DNA from: Methylobacterium iners
GTDB lineage: Bacteria > Pseudomonadota > Alphaproteobacteria > Rhizobiales > Beijerinckiaceae
Reading direction: 5' to 3'
Length of the DNA: 64,000 nucleotides
NCBI RefSeq assembly: GCF_022179305.1
Contig: NZ_BPQP01000072.1
Location: 1 to 64,000, forward strand
In this document: piece by piece, positions 1-8,128 of the stretch
Layout: every line of letters begins with the position of its first letter
Numbering within the stretch: position 1 is the stretch's first letter
The notes under the pieces: model-generated
The model's database searches: none
Seen by the model: the letters and a program-made list of their open reading frames with translations, nothing else
Told to the model about the DNA's origin: nothing
Translations under genes and position numbers: made by a program

Positions 1-408
1 ACGCTCCTCGGCTGCCTTCACACGCTCGTCAGCAGTCTTGAGCAGCTTTTCAGTGCGGGCCTGCATCTCGGCGGTGCGCGCATCGGCGGCACGCACACGC
101 TCAGCTGCTGCCTGAATGTCCTCTCGGGCACGATCCAGGAGGGCCTGAACGCGCAGCTCCTGCTCATGGGCCTGGGCCTCGATTTCGCGGCTATGGGCTG
201 CAGCCTCACGGATGCGGTCGATCAGCTTCGTCCAATCGCGTGCTGAGGACCGGTGGGTCGGGGGTGGTGCTTGGCTCTCCAGCTCATCGAAGGAGCCCAC
301 CAAACGCAGGACGTTGCTCAAGCTGTTGTCTCCGGCCACGGCTGCCTCTGTGCCACGAGCATCGAGCTGAGAGGGGCGATCCCAGGGCAGGCGCTTGATC
401 GGGTCCAT
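1..408 (-). CDS. Partial coiled-coil protein, function unknown (C-terminus outside window)
   Basis: The minus-strand frame is open from an ATG at 406-408 to the window edge, giving 136 residues. The first 60 residues are polar and Pro-containing (starts MDPIKRLPWDRPSQ). From about residue 65 on, the chain is Glu/Ala/Arg-rich with heptad-like spacing and repeated AEER/RVRAAD-type stretches, which predicts a long coiled coil. There is no signal peptide or membrane segment in the visible part. I do not recognise a family; a structural or partition-associated coiled-coil protein is one possibility. The gene is incomplete, so length cannot be judged. Composition and long open frame support a real gene. 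Confidence 0.7.
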   Translation of the reverse strand, partial: MDPIKRLPWDRPSQLDARGTEAAVAGDNSLSNVLRLVGSFDELESQAPPPTHRSSARDWTKLIDRIREAAAHSREIEAQAHEQELRVQALLDRAREDIQAAAERVRAADARTAEMQARTEKLLKTADERVKAAEER

Positions 409-1124
409 GTCACGACTCCCCCTGCCAGCGTCACCGCGGACGCACCACTCGCAGCTGTGGCGAGAGGATCTAGAGACCAAATTCCTGTGTCAAATTTGCT
501 GGATTGATCTATGTAAATTCTGATGACTTTGTGGTTGCTTGCTGCTGATTTATCACACTGTCGGAAGTCGGTGTTCCCGTCGAGCAGGTCGGTTGTAAGC
601 GCCGGATCATCTCTGCAGATCTTGGATGTTAGCAAGGTCTGGCTCAGCCCCTACAGCTGTTGCCGTCCCCTGCAGCCCTGATTGGGCGTTGCATTGAGGT
701 CCGCAGCCTCGGTTTGCAAATCGGTGCGGAGCCACTCTCTGGAACGGGCGTTGCCCGCCCATGCACACGGCGCTTGGTCTTCTCGTGCTCGGATAGGCGC
801 TCTGCGAGGCTGGTGGGCTCCTCGTCGGTTGGTCGCGAACCGACGTCGTTCGTCGCTCTGGTGCCTTCGCCCAGCTCACGGGTGTCATGCTCGGCACCAC
901 GGCGATGCTCCTGGCAGTCGTCCGCCTCGTCGATTGACGACTATTGCGGCTCCGCCTAGCTGCGAGCCGGCCCGTAGGGCGTGGTTGACGAAGGGAATGC
1001 GCCCTTGGCGACACGACCGAACGCGCTTTCGCACCCTGGGAGCCGAACTGACCGCTGGGCTTGCCGAACGTTAGCGCGGCAGGTCCCTGCCTCACGATAG
1101 CGTGCCTCCGTCATGGAGGATCCG
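409..1124. other. 716-base stretch without a convincing gene
   Basis: Several open frames exist on both strands between 607 and 1095, but they mirror each other, have Arg/Ser/Pro-rich shadow composition and lack ribosome binding sites. Nothing matches a family I know. It may contain decayed sequence of the accessory region and the promoter of the minus-strand coiled-coil gene. Confidence 0.5.
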
Positions 1125-1388
1125 ATGCCGCGTTACTTCATCGACACGAGCGACGGCACGTTTGACGTACGGGACGACAAAGGTCTCGACCTGCCCGATA
1201 TGGAGGGCGCGCGTCGCGAGGCAGTGACAGTCCTGCGCGAGATGGGCCGCCATAGCCTCGACGGAAACGTACGCAGTCAGATTGCCGGCAGCGTGCGCGA
1301 CGAGGCAGGAACTGTTCTGTTTGAGGCTGTGCTGGTGTTGTCCCAGTACTTGATGGTCAGGCCACCATCGACCTTTCGGGGGGTGTAG
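1125..1388 (+). CDS. DUF6894 family small protein
   Basis: This 87-residue protein begins MPRYFIDTSDGTFDVRDDKG and continues with LDLPDMEGARREAV. That is the pattern of the DUF6894 family, which is abundant in Methylobacterium and relatives (MPRYFFDTHDG, D-x-x-G, D-x-E-x-A-R-x-E-A). The family has no established biochemical role. The start was placed at 1125 because GGAGG lies 5 bases upstream; an in-frame ATG at 1113 is less likely. A DEAG motif occurs in the usual second half. The C-terminal tail after residue 70 departs from the family, so the 3' end may be altered. Confidence 0.85.
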   Translation: MPRYFIDTSDGTFDVRDDKGLDLPDMEGARREAVTVLREMGRHSLDGNVRSQIAGSVRDEAGTVLFEAVLVLSQYLMVRPPSTFRGV

Positions 1389-1489
1389 GAGCCGCAATGC
1401 TGGAGTCATGGGTACGCTCGCCGGGCACATGGTTGTTCGCAAGTCTGCAGCCTGTAACCTCCGATGGGGTGATTCCCGGAGGCATCGAC

Positions 1490-1732
1490 ATGCCTGATGC
1501 GCCTATCGAACCACCGGCCAACGACCGCCATCGCCTTTTGCAGGAATGGGAGCGGGCCGCCGACGTTGCCGCCCACAACCTGGGCGTCGACAAGATGCTG
1601 CCAGATCTTTGCCCTGAGCATTGGCAATGGGTCCTCGCCAGTGTTGAGGCTCGAATGAAGCTGCGAGGCGTTCCTCTGCCGCTCGGCTGGGAGAAAGCCC
1701 TGGCGCTCCAAGTCGGTCGGCGCCAGGAGTGA
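1490..1732 (+). CDS. Hypothetical protein, 80 aa
   Basis: A soluble, Trp-rich small protein (starts MPDAPIEPPANDRHR) with an amphipathic middle (LLQEWERAADVAAHN) and no signal peptide. The start at 1490 is preceded by GGAGG at about 8 bases, which favours it over an upstream in-frame ATG at 1397. I do not recognise a family. It lies 100 bases downstream of the DUF6894 gene on the same strand and may be cotranscribed with it. Confidence 0.6.
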   Translation: MPDAPIEPPANDRHRLLQEWERAADVAAHNLGVDKMLPDLCPEHWQWVLASVEARMKLRGVPLPLGWEKALALQVGRRQE

Positions 1733-1799
1733 CGTATTCTGAACCTGAGGTAAGTCGGTGGCTTTGCCTCTTGGATGAGCGGGCTCAAGGACCAGCAAG

Positions 1800-2657
1800 T
1801 TGCCAGCAAGACGTTCTCGTCACCTTCGATCAGCCTTGGCTTTCGCGCTGTTTACCTGTCAGCTTCTGCCGGGCGCTGCTTCTGCTCAGGATGAGCCGAT
1901 CAGCCTGGCCGATGATCCCTTCGAGGTCACTGATCCGAACGCCACCCCCGTTGGCGAGGCGGTCTTTGGCATTGCAGGTTCGTATGAGCGAGCACCGAGC
2001 GGACGAGTGCGCAACACGTACGGCGCAGAGACCGAGATTGGCTTTGGAATTGCCCCCGACCTTGATCTCCGGATCGGCCAGTCCGGCGCCTACGGCAACC
2101 TCGACATCGGTCGTCGGCTTGGCACCATCGCCTCTGAGCAGTCAGAGGACATGGTCCGTAGTGGGCGCGCCGAGCTTGGGGGCGTGACGCAACTGGGCAG
2201 CCTCTACCAGCTCAGCAAGGAGCAGGCTGCTGTACCGTCCGTGGGACTGCTCGGGCGCGTGCGGGCGCTCTACGGACCGGATGGGACGGCCTATGAGACG
2301 GATGCGGTCGCTCTGTTCGGGAAGTCCCTCGTAGGAGGCGAGAGGCCGCTTGGGATCAGCCTGAACGCGGGCCTGATCTCCCGCATCGACCCAGGACCGA
2401 GCGACCGGCCGCATCGTTATCTCGCCAACGCCTCCATCGGACAAGCGATCTCGCGAGACACAGCTTTAGTGGCGAGCTACGCGCGAGAGCAGCAGGAGCG
2501 TGGCGATCAGGATTTTAGCTTGGCACAGATTGGCGTTCGCCATCGCTTGCGGAGCCAGAAAGCCATCGTCGGCGTGGCGGTCGGGATCGGGCTGAACCGA
2601 GACACGCCGCAGTACCAAGTCGCTGTCGCAGTTCAGTGGCAGATCGGCGCCCCATAG
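1800..2657 (+). CDS. Exported beta-barrel-like protein, unknown function
   Basis: A 285-residue protein with an N-terminal signal peptide: a basic start (MPARRSRHLRSAL), a hydrophobic core and AASAQ at about residues 26-30. The mature part shows alternating polar/apolar strands, Gly-rich turns and repeated RIGQSGAYG / GLISRIDPG-like segments, ending in the aromatic-containing strand VAVAVQWQIGAP. This looks like a small outer-membrane beta-barrel of the kind annotated as 'transporter/meta-pathway phenol-degradation-like'. The start codon is TTG at 1800, with AAGG about 9 bases upstream; the upstream in-frame GTG runs into a stop. Function is not known. Confidence 0.75.
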   Translation: MPARRSRHLRSALAFALFTCQLLPGAASAQDEPISLADDPFEVTDPNATPVGEAVFGIAGSYERAPSGRVRNTYGAETEIGFGIAPDLDLRIGQSGAYGNLDIGRRLGTIASEQSEDMVRSGRAELGGVTQLGSLYQLSKEQAAVPSVGLLGRVRALYGPDGTAYETDAVALFGKSLVGGERPLGISLNAGLISRIDPGPSDRPHRYLANASIGQAISRDTALVASYAREQQERGDQDFSLAQIGVRHRLRSQKAIVGVAVGIGLNRDTPQYQVAVAVQWQIGAP

Positions 2658-3030
2658 AGGCTCTTTCCCCCACAGTCCTCGCGGATGTTAATCAGAGCGG
2701 ATAGGCGCATTTCTCTACCCCGTCAGCCAACCCGCTATGACGGGTCATGCATTGAGGGCCCGGCCGTCGCGAGCTGTGCCCCACAAGGTTGGGACCTCAC
2801 CGCCGCTTCCCATAAGGCCTGCGCCAGGGGTTCATCTCCTTTGCCATCCAGAGCCCGGCCCGCAGGTAGGCAAGGGCACGCACGAAAACCCGTCTGAGGC
2901 CGACGGGGGCTTGGTTGTCGTTCAACACGCGGTTCCTCGAATGATCAGGGGCCGACTGCAACGAGCGGGCTAGAGCCCAAACAAAAGGACGGCCCGATGC
3001 CGCCCCTAAGTCCATCGCCTTCTAAACCAA
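2658..3030. other. 373-base stretch without a gene
   Basis: Short overlapping frames exist here but have shadow composition and no ribosome binding sites. I see no RNA fold or repeat that I can support. Confidence 0.5.
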
Positions 3031-3207
3031 TCAAAGATTGAGGACTTCGACCTTCAGCCCTCGATCCAAGATCGCTTGTGGGATGTGGGCAGCGTCCAGG
3101 TAACCCGCCTCGTGCGCCATGGCTTCGAGAGCAGACGCGTCGCCTGCGGCCGCGCCTGTCCAGAGAATGCTGCCCGTCGTCGCTTGTCTCACCTGAAATA
3201 CGCGCAT
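3031..3207 (-). CDS. Small conserved-looking protein, 58 aa
   Basis: The protein starts MRVFQVRQATTGSILWTG and contains an AxExMAxEAGY-like middle, ending AHIPQAILDRGLKVEVLNL. I believe this pattern recurs as an uncharacterised small protein in Methylobacterium, but cannot name a family. The start at 3207 is set by GGAGGG about 5 bases upstream. The longer in-frame reading upstream passes through the tRNA-like gene and is rejected. Confidence 0.65.
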   Translation of the reverse strand: MRVFQVRQATTGSILWTGAAAGDASALEAMAHEAGYLDAAHIPQAILDRGLKVEVLNL

Positions 3208-3291
3208 TGCGCCCTCCGTCGCCTGTCGATTCGACGGATCAAGGCCTGAGCGTTCACCCGGTTCCGGTTTTCGGCCTCCCACATCGTGAGA

Positions 3292-3369
3292 TGGAGGGCC
3301 GGGCTCGGAATCGAACCGAGCCTGTGACGCCTTGCACGGCGTCCGGGTGATCCGCTCCCCCACCGGCCC
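3292..3369 (-). tRNA. tRNA-Cys-like gene (GCA) with unusual arm lengths
   Basis: The minus strand folds as a cloverleaf of 78 bases. The acceptor stem is GGGCCGG paired with CCGGCCC, followed by discriminator T and an encoded CCA. The T loop is TTCGATT. The D arm has an AGCGG-containing loop. The anticodon region is a GACGCC/GGCGTC stem around GTGCAA, where GCA with T before and A after would be Cys; discriminator U73 also fits tRNA-Cys. The departures are a T stem extendable to 6 pairs directly stacked on the 7-pair acceptor (13 pairs in total) and an anticodon arm one base longer than standard. It could be a divergent or allo-type tRNA, or a decayed one. Confidence 0.6.
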
Positions 3370-3503
3370 GTAGGCCTGGTCTCGCGCCTGAATTGTTTGC
3401 GCCGGCCTAAGCGGGTCCGTCGAAGTCTAGCGATCCCTCTTCATCTTCGACTGCATCAGCGCGACATCGACAAGGTCTAGGAGGCATCGTCACCCGCGGC
3501 TAG

Positions 3504-3665
3504 CACGCCCGGGTCTGGACCTCTGAGGAGCAACAGAACGCCAACCTGCAGCGCCAGATAAACGACATAGAGAAATCGTTCAGCGACACGTTCAGCCTGC
3601 GGGGCGCCTTGGCTCAAATGCAGCGTCGGATCGATGCCTTGGAGGAGGTGCGGTCGAGGCGATAG
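3504..3665 (+). pseudogene. Remnant of a coiled-coil protein gene (C-terminal part)
   Basis: This frame has strongly protein-like composition (EEQQNANLQRQINDIEKSF, then LAQMQRRIDALEEVRSRR, stop at 3663) typical of a short coiled coil. It has no usable start codon before the in-frame stop at 3501-3503. The 5' part of the gene has probably been lost or shifted in frame. It resembles the C-terminus of small tropomyosin-like proteins found near other accessory genes; family unassigned. Confidence 0.35.
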
Positions 3666-3751
3666 GCTTAAATCACGGACGGGGCTGACCATGCGAGCAA
3701 CGTGACAGCCTCAATGATCCCGAAGGCCAGGCTCACGACACGACCGCGGAC

Positions 3752-3937
3752 ATGCCGAAGAAGCTGAAGGAAGGTCCCGCGACGGAGCGGCTGCAGATCG
3801 TGGCGCCAGTCTCATTCGTTCAGAACGTTGATGCGTTCAGGCGGGAGCATCCTGACCTTCCAAACCGATCAGAGGCCATTCGGATGCTGGTGACTGAGGC
3901 GCTGGAGATGCGGCGCGCGAAGAGCCGAAAGCCCTGA
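3752..3937 (+). CDS. Putative ribbon-helix-helix DNA-binding protein, 61 aa
   Basis: The protein (starts MPKKLKEGPATERLQIVAP) has a short beta segment (RLQIVAPVSF) followed by two predicted helices, with PNRSEAIRMLVTEALE in the position of the second helix. That is characteristic of the MetJ/Arc/CopG ribbon-helix-helix fold. Length and charge fit such regulators. No toxin gene lies directly next to it, so an antitoxin role is not supported by context. The ribosome binding site is weak. Confidence 0.65.
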   Translation: MPKKLKEGPATERLQIVAPVSFVQNVDAFRREHPDLPNRSEAIRMLVTEALEMRRAKSRKP

Positions 3938-4230
3938 CCCTGGCACGCACCCTGCTTTTCTGCCGCGACCTTCCTCACGTTGGGCGATTGGCTCAACTTC
4001 AGCCCCGCCGGCACCCGCCGCGCTGGGCTTTCCTTTGCGGCTCAGGCTGGGCATCATTCCTTGGTCCGGGAGCTTCTTTCCTGTCGCATATCGGACAGGT
4101 CCTGCCGTTGTGGATCGTCCCCCGATCTGCGGCGGCAGGGCCACCCGTCGTTCAGCCCTCCTCGCTCGCACCGCGGCGGGCTCTTCTGCCACGTCGAGCT
4201 TTAGCGAAGGTCAAGCCCTGCAACGAAGTT

Positions 4231-4587
4231 CTAGGAGGCTTGTAGCCTAAGATTGAAGCTGAAGCCTTCCCGAATAGTGGCGGGAACTGGCCTCGACATT
4301 TCAGCATCTTCGCTTAGCCGCAGGCTGTATGCGAAAGTTTCAGGCTGCGCCGGAATGGCAATCGGTGCAACAGCATAGGAAACTCCGGTTCCGAGTGCTG
4401 CCGCCATTGCGAAATAAGCTCCGACGTAGGTCGCCAACTTCTTGACTGGTTGATGATGTACGAGCGCGGGCCCTGAGTCACTTGCAGAAAAACAATGAGG
4501 CGCCAGCTCTGACACCGCTGGTTCAGAGACATGTGCGAAGTCGAAGGTGTCTTCGCATGCGATAGTGTTCAGACATAACGTGCTCAT
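4231..4587 (-). CDS. Hypothetical membrane-anchored protein, 118 aa
   Basis: The protein has one hydrophobic segment (ATYVGAYFAMAAALGTGVSY, about residues 52-71) between polar flanks. The start at 4587 is the first ATG in the frame, but no clear ribosome binding site precedes it. GC content is lower than in the core genes to the right. I do not recognise a family. Coding composition is moderately convincing. Confidence 0.45.
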   Translation of the reverse strand: MSTLCLNTIACEDTFDFAHVSEPAVSELAPHCFSASDSGPALVHHQPVKKLATYVGAYFAMAAALGTGVSYAVAPIAIPAQPETFAYSLRLSEDAEMSRPVPATIREGFSFNLRLQAS

Positions 4588-4657
4588 ACCAATCGATTTA
4601 TAAGACTCACGCTAACGGCGCGTTAAGGACCTGACCACCGCAATGACTCTCTTGTTT

Positions 4658-4896
4658 CAGTCATCCCGCTCCCGCACCAGCGCCGGCCCGGCCGCCGTCA
4701 GGAACCAGGCTGTCCCACAAGACCGGTGCTACTTCCAGCGCGTCAGCCCTTCCTCGACCAGCCCGCGCGCGACCAACACCAGCACCGGCATCGCGGACGT
4801 GTAGACGCCGCGGCGCAGGCCGAGCGGACGCAGAGCGCAGGCGCGCAGCGCCTTAAGATGGCGGCCTCGGACGGGCGCGGCTGTGTCGTCGCGCAC
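4658..4896 (-). pseudogene. Broken winged-helix-like gene with internal TAG
   Basis: One minus-strand frame reads HLKALRACALRPLGLRRGVY, then VARGLVEEGLTRWK, then TAG at 4729-4731, and continues without a shift as HRSCGTAWFLTAAGPALVRE to a TGA at 4658-4660. The 'ARGLVEEG' and 'FLTAAGxALVRE' signatures resemble the wing and last helix of small MarR/winged-helix proteins. The TAG sits where a Tyr (TAC/TAT) would be natural. A possible GTG start lies at 4894-4896. I infer a decayed regulator of about 75-80 aa. Confidence 0.5.
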
Positions 4897-4914
4897 TGTG
4901 CGGCCAGGTCGAGG

Positions 4915-5223
4915 TTAGGGTGTATCGAGGGGCACTGGGCTTGAGGGCTCAGCAGTACCCCGTGAAGTCCTCTCCGCCGAGAGACTGGCGCTCACCCTTT
5001 CATCCGCCAGCCGCCAGTGCTTTTCTGAAGCAAGCTTGCGCTTTTCCTCGTCCAATTCATCGGTTAGCTTACCAAGGCGCGACAGGGCTCTAAGTCGGGA
5101 TCTAAGTGCCGTACCCAGAACGGAACTCATCAGCCCTATGACGGCAGCCATGATGAGCAGCGTCAGCTTGGCCCAATACGGTAGGTCGAGGAACGCGACG
5201 ATGAACTGAGACGGATCGAGCAC
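4915..5223 (-). CDS. Small membrane protein with cytoplasmic coiled coil, 102 aa
   Basis: The chain has one membrane segment near the N-terminus (KLTLLIMAAVIGLMSSVLG), then a basic stretch, then a coiled-coil region (KLTDELDEEKRKLASEKHW). The start is GTG at 5221-5223 because GGGAGGAG ends 5 bases upstream; earlier in-frame ATGs at 5247 and 5241 lie before this site. The layout suggests an inner-membrane anchored coiled coil. No family recognised. Confidence 0.65.
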   Translation of the reverse strand: MLDPSQFIVAFLDLPYWAKLTLLIMAAVIGLMSSVLGTALRSRLRALSRLGKLTDELDEEKRKLASEKHWRLADERVSASLSAERTSRGTAEPSSPVPLDTP

Positions 5224-5463
5224 TCGAACTCCTCCCGACATGCACACTGCTCTACGAGCGACAGGAGCTTGTCCGACTTACCGCATGTTTCGTATCAGGA
5301 TCCATAACGTCCAAGCGACAGACGTCCGCTTCCGGAGGCGACAAAGGCGTGCTCTCAAAGTGAGGTTGGGTCGAAGGTGGATGGTCCGCTTCTGGTTAGA
5401 GGATCAAGGTCCGGGTGCCACCCGTAGTGGGCGCAAGACAATCCTGCACACTTCAGTATGACG

Positions 5464-5733
5464 TCACCCCTTCACCGGCCGGGCCAGGAGGATCGCCGTG
5501 CGCACCGCGCTGCGCCTTGAGCCATCCTTGAACGCCGGGTCGTTTAGCATCCGCATGGCAAAGGGGCTCGCCTGGACGGCTGCGGCAAGATCCAAGACGT
5601 ACTCGCCGCCGATCGCAAACTCGGCCGTTGTCCGGTCTGTCATGAAGGCGTTCACGGCCGCGACGAGGTCTTCCTCGGTGATGGCGTTGGCCTTGTAGAG
5701 CTCGCCGAAGGTCGCTCCGGTTTTCTCGGCCAT
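5464..5733 (-). CDS. Hypothetical protein, 89 aa
   Basis: A soluble Ala-rich protein starting MAEKTGATFGELYKANAITE. Its start lies 2 bases after the stop of the upstream gene (5736-5948), so the two are probably translationally coupled. It may be a structural or adaptor protein of the accessory region, but I recognise no family. Confidence 0.65.
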   Translation of the reverse strand: MAEKTGATFGELYKANAITEEDLVAAVNAFMTDRTTAEFAIGGEYVLDLAAAVQASPFAMRMLNDPAFKDGSRRSAVRTAILLARPVKG

Positions 5734-5735
5734 CG

Positions 5736-5948
5736 CTACTGCATCCCCTGCAACCCGCCCATCAGCCCCGTATCCCAAGCCAGTGCCACGACGCCACCGA
5801 AGGTCACCGGCGGCCCACCGTCAATGCTGTAGGTGTCGGCAGGATCCGCGAGCTTCTGAACGATCCGGCCGGCGATGCGCAGCGCGCTGATCGCCTCGGC
5901 AAGGAGGGAGCGGGCGGCATGGGGTAGAGGAAGGTTGTCCGGCAGCAT
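5736..5948 (-). CDS. Hypothetical protein, 70 aa
   Basis: First gene of a two-gene unit with 5464-5733. It starts MLPDNLPLPHAARSLLAEAI and ends ALAWDTGLMGGLQGMQ. It carries a helical Ala/Leu-rich N-terminal half and a Gly-rich C-terminal half. No strong ribosome binding site is visible before the ATG. No family recognised. Confidence 0.5.
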   Translation of the reverse strand: MLPDNLPLPHAARSLLAEAISALRIAGRIVQKLADPADTYSIDGGPPVTFGGVVALAWDTGLMGGLQGMQ

Positions 5949-6141
5949 AGCCGGGCGAAACTAACGTGGGTTTATGAGCACGAAGTGAAGGCGCGAAGCA
6001 GCCCCTGCTCCTGAACGCTCAGATTGGGATGCCCTCAGGCACACCCGGCACGTCGCGCCGATCGTGCGTCCGCTGGAACAGGGTGCAGTTGCGCACACTC
6101 GTTTCGAGTGCGGGTCAGGCTTCCCGCCTGACCCGACAACC

Positions 6142-6714
6142 TCACTCAGCGGCAGCAACAGCCTTGCTGGCTCGACCGCGCTTCTTCGGTGCTGAAGCCG
6201 AAGGGGTAGCAACATTGGTTGTGCGCCGGCCGCCGCGAGCCTTCGGCGCATCCGTGACAGTCTCAGCCACGTCAGCGCTCTTTGGTGCAGCCGGCTGACG
6301 CGCCCGCCCAAGCCCAATGGTGCGAGCGAGCTCGGAGCGCTGCCTGGCGTAGCTCGGCGCGACCATCGGATAGTCGGAGGGCAGACCGTACTTGGCCCGG
6401 TAGCCTTCCGGTGTCAGGCCACGGCTTGAGAGGTGGCGCTTCAGCGACTTGTAGGGCCTGCCATCCTCGAAGCTGATCAGCCCCTCATCCCCGATCGACT
6501 TCTTGACCTGCGCCGGGGTGGCCTTGGTCACGGGCTCCTGAGCAGGAGCGCTCGGCTTGCCGAGGCCGAGCAATCCTGAGTGGACGGACACGATGAGGTC
6601 TGCAAGGCCGGAGGCCGGGACCGAGTTGTTGGACACGTAGGCCGCCACGATCTGCGTTGTTAGCTCGACCGTATCATCCTGCTCAACGATTTGCGTTTCG
6701 ACGTTGTCTGTCAT
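6142..6714 (-). CDS. MucR/Ros family transcriptional regulator lacking most zinc ligands
   Basis: A 190-residue protein with the MucR core. An N-terminal helix region (VAAYVSNNSVPASGLADLIV) precedes the DNA-binding block: FEDGRPYKSLKRHLSSRGLT, then PEGYRAKYGLPSDYPMVAPS and RSELARTIGLGR. A long basic Ala/Lys-rich tail (PKKRGRASKAVAAAE) follows. In classical Ros/MucR the zinc is held by two Cys and two His; here only the His of KRHL remains. Ser and Asp occupy the Cys positions and Arg the last His. Zinc-free MucR-like proteins are known in related bacteria, so DNA binding may persist. The start at 6714 is preferred because the upstream in-frame part has shadow composition. Confidence 0.9.
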   Translation of the reverse strand: MTDNVETQIVEQDDTVELTTQIVAAYVSNNSVPASGLADLIVSVHSGLLGLGKPSAPAQEPVTKATPAQVKKSIGDEGLISFEDGRPYKSLKRHLSSRGLTPEGYRAKYGLPSDYPMVAPSYARQRSELARTIGLGRARQPAAPKSADVAETVTDAPKARGGRRTTNVATPSASAPKKRGRASKAVAAAE

Positions 6715-7214
6715 GGCGGGCCTTCTTTCGCTAGTATATACGCAATCAGCGAAGGGCGCTCCAAGATCAAGGCCTCTACGCAATTTTATTCGCAGCGATC
6801 TTGTAGGCAGCCCCCACGGAAATTTGCTGCAGGTCGCGCCGTTACTCAAGGCGGAGCTGACCTGAAGTTCTAGCTTCGCCGCGGGATTTTCCAAGACGAA
6901 CGTAGCACTTCGGAGTGAGCAGCGACGGAGTGGCCCGGCCTGTTTGCCCCGCCGCCCGATCTGGTCACGGGCTGGCGGGGCGAGTCGTCCATCTCACAGG
7001 TGAGCCGGTACGCAACTTGGCTCGCGGATAGGATGGATGAGGCCAGTTAGCCAAACCTCAGTCTGGCGCCATCACGCGATCTCAGAACGGGAAGAGAATG
7101 GCTGGACCCGTCGTCAACTGCTTGGGTTGGCACAATGGCGGTCGATGTGACGAATGAGGCTGCTGACGGGTTGCTGTCTCGGGCCACTCAGTTCCTCACG
7201 TCAGAAAGCCCGCC
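6715..7214. other. 500-base stretch without a gene; probable promoter region
   Basis: The AT-richer segment 6735-6800 lies upstream of the MucR-like gene and probably holds its promoter. The rest shows no convincing open frame on either strand. No RNA fold was recognised. Confidence 0.4.
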
Positions 7215-7739
7215 ATGAGCCCCAGCCGCATCATGATCATCCGTCACGCAGAGGAGCACGAGACACCGGGCGTGACCAGCGAGGGCCAAGCCGATCCCGA
7301 AAGCCTGACCGTACGGGGCTGGCAGCGCGCAGGCGCCCTGGCGTCTCTCTTCGGCTCGGGACAACGGGGCCTTGCGACGCCCGACGTCATCTTCGCCTCG
7401 GGCGTCGCCCCCGGCAGCGAGAGCCTGCGTCCTCAGCAGACCGTCGCACCGCTCCACGCCCTCCTGGGGGAGAGGGGTGCCATCGACTACAGCGAAGCCT
7501 TCGCGAAGCCGGAGACGGGCGCCCTGATGGCCGAGGTGATGACGCGCTCGGGCGTCGTCCTGATCGCCTGGAACCACTCGCGCATCCCGGATTGCGTGGC
7601 CGCACTGGCAAACCCGCCGCAAGCCCCCGACGAATGGCCGGGGTACCGCTACGATCTTGTCTGGGTGTTGGACCCCGCGGAGGAGGGTTGGACCTTCAGG
7701 CAGATCCCTCAGCAACTCCTGGCGGGCGATGCTGCCTGA
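7215..7739 (+). CDS. Histidine phosphatase superfamily protein
   Basis: A 174-residue protein with the N-terminal RHAEEHE motif (RHA at residues 10-12) characteristic of the phosphoglycerate-mutase-like histidine phosphatase fold. His11 would be the phosphorylated residue. A later WNHSRIP segment (about residue 119) supplies the second active-site His position. Family members of this length include SixA-like and small-molecule phosphatases; the substrate cannot be inferred. It has no signal peptide. It stands alone on the plus strand with weak AGAAAG upstream of the ATG. Confidence 0.85.
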   Translation: MSPSRIMIIRHAEEHETPGVTSEGQADPESLTVRGWQRAGALASLFGSGQRGLATPDVIFASGVAPGSESLRPQQTVAPLHALLGERGAIDYSEAFAKPETGALMAEVMTRSGVVLIAWNHSRIPDCVAALANPPQAPDEWPGYRYDLVWVLDPAEEGWTFRQIPQQLLAGDAA

Positions 7740-7915
7740 GAAAACTCTCCTCACGAAAGCTCCCGTCGGCGGGATCTCCCATCCCAAAGAAAAAGGCAGC
7801 AGCCCGACCAACCCTGGGCGGTTCCCGTGAGTTGCTGTTTGTAAGGCTCGCTCAGGCTGACGCGACCGCGTAGGGAACGTAAGTCGGCTCGGACTGCGCC
7901 AAGCAGGGCATCGCC

Positions 7916-8128
7916 ATGAGTCGGTCGCTTCCGTTTATCGCTCTAGCCCTACTCATCGCCGTGGCTGTGGGCACCGCCGTGTTCTGGGGCTTCGGCCTTC
8001 TCAGGAGCCCGAAGGACGACACGTCTGGAAAGCCGGCCGTCGCAGCCTGCGAGCCGCAGGGATACGACAAGCCGCCACGTCCTGCCGACTGCCCCCAATC
8101 CGCGCCGCCGACGCAGCGCACGCCCTGA
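7916..8128 (+). CDS. Small membrane-anchored protein, 70 aa
   Basis: An N-terminal membrane segment (FIALALLIAVAVGTAVFWGF) is followed by a Pro-rich periplasmic tail containing two Cys (AACEPQGYDK and ADCPQSAPPT). It may be a small single-pass protein with a disulphide. Similar short TM-proline proteins are common in Methylobacterium accessory regions. Function unknown. Confidence 0.6.
   Translation: MSRSLPFIALALLIAVAVGTAVFWGFGLLRSPKDDTSGKPAVAACEPQGYDKPPRPADCPQSAPPTQRTP

Noticed and set aside
7188-7811. Minus-strand frame opposite the histidine phosphatase
   Set aside because: Shadow of the plus-strand gene, whose RHAEEHE motif is clear.
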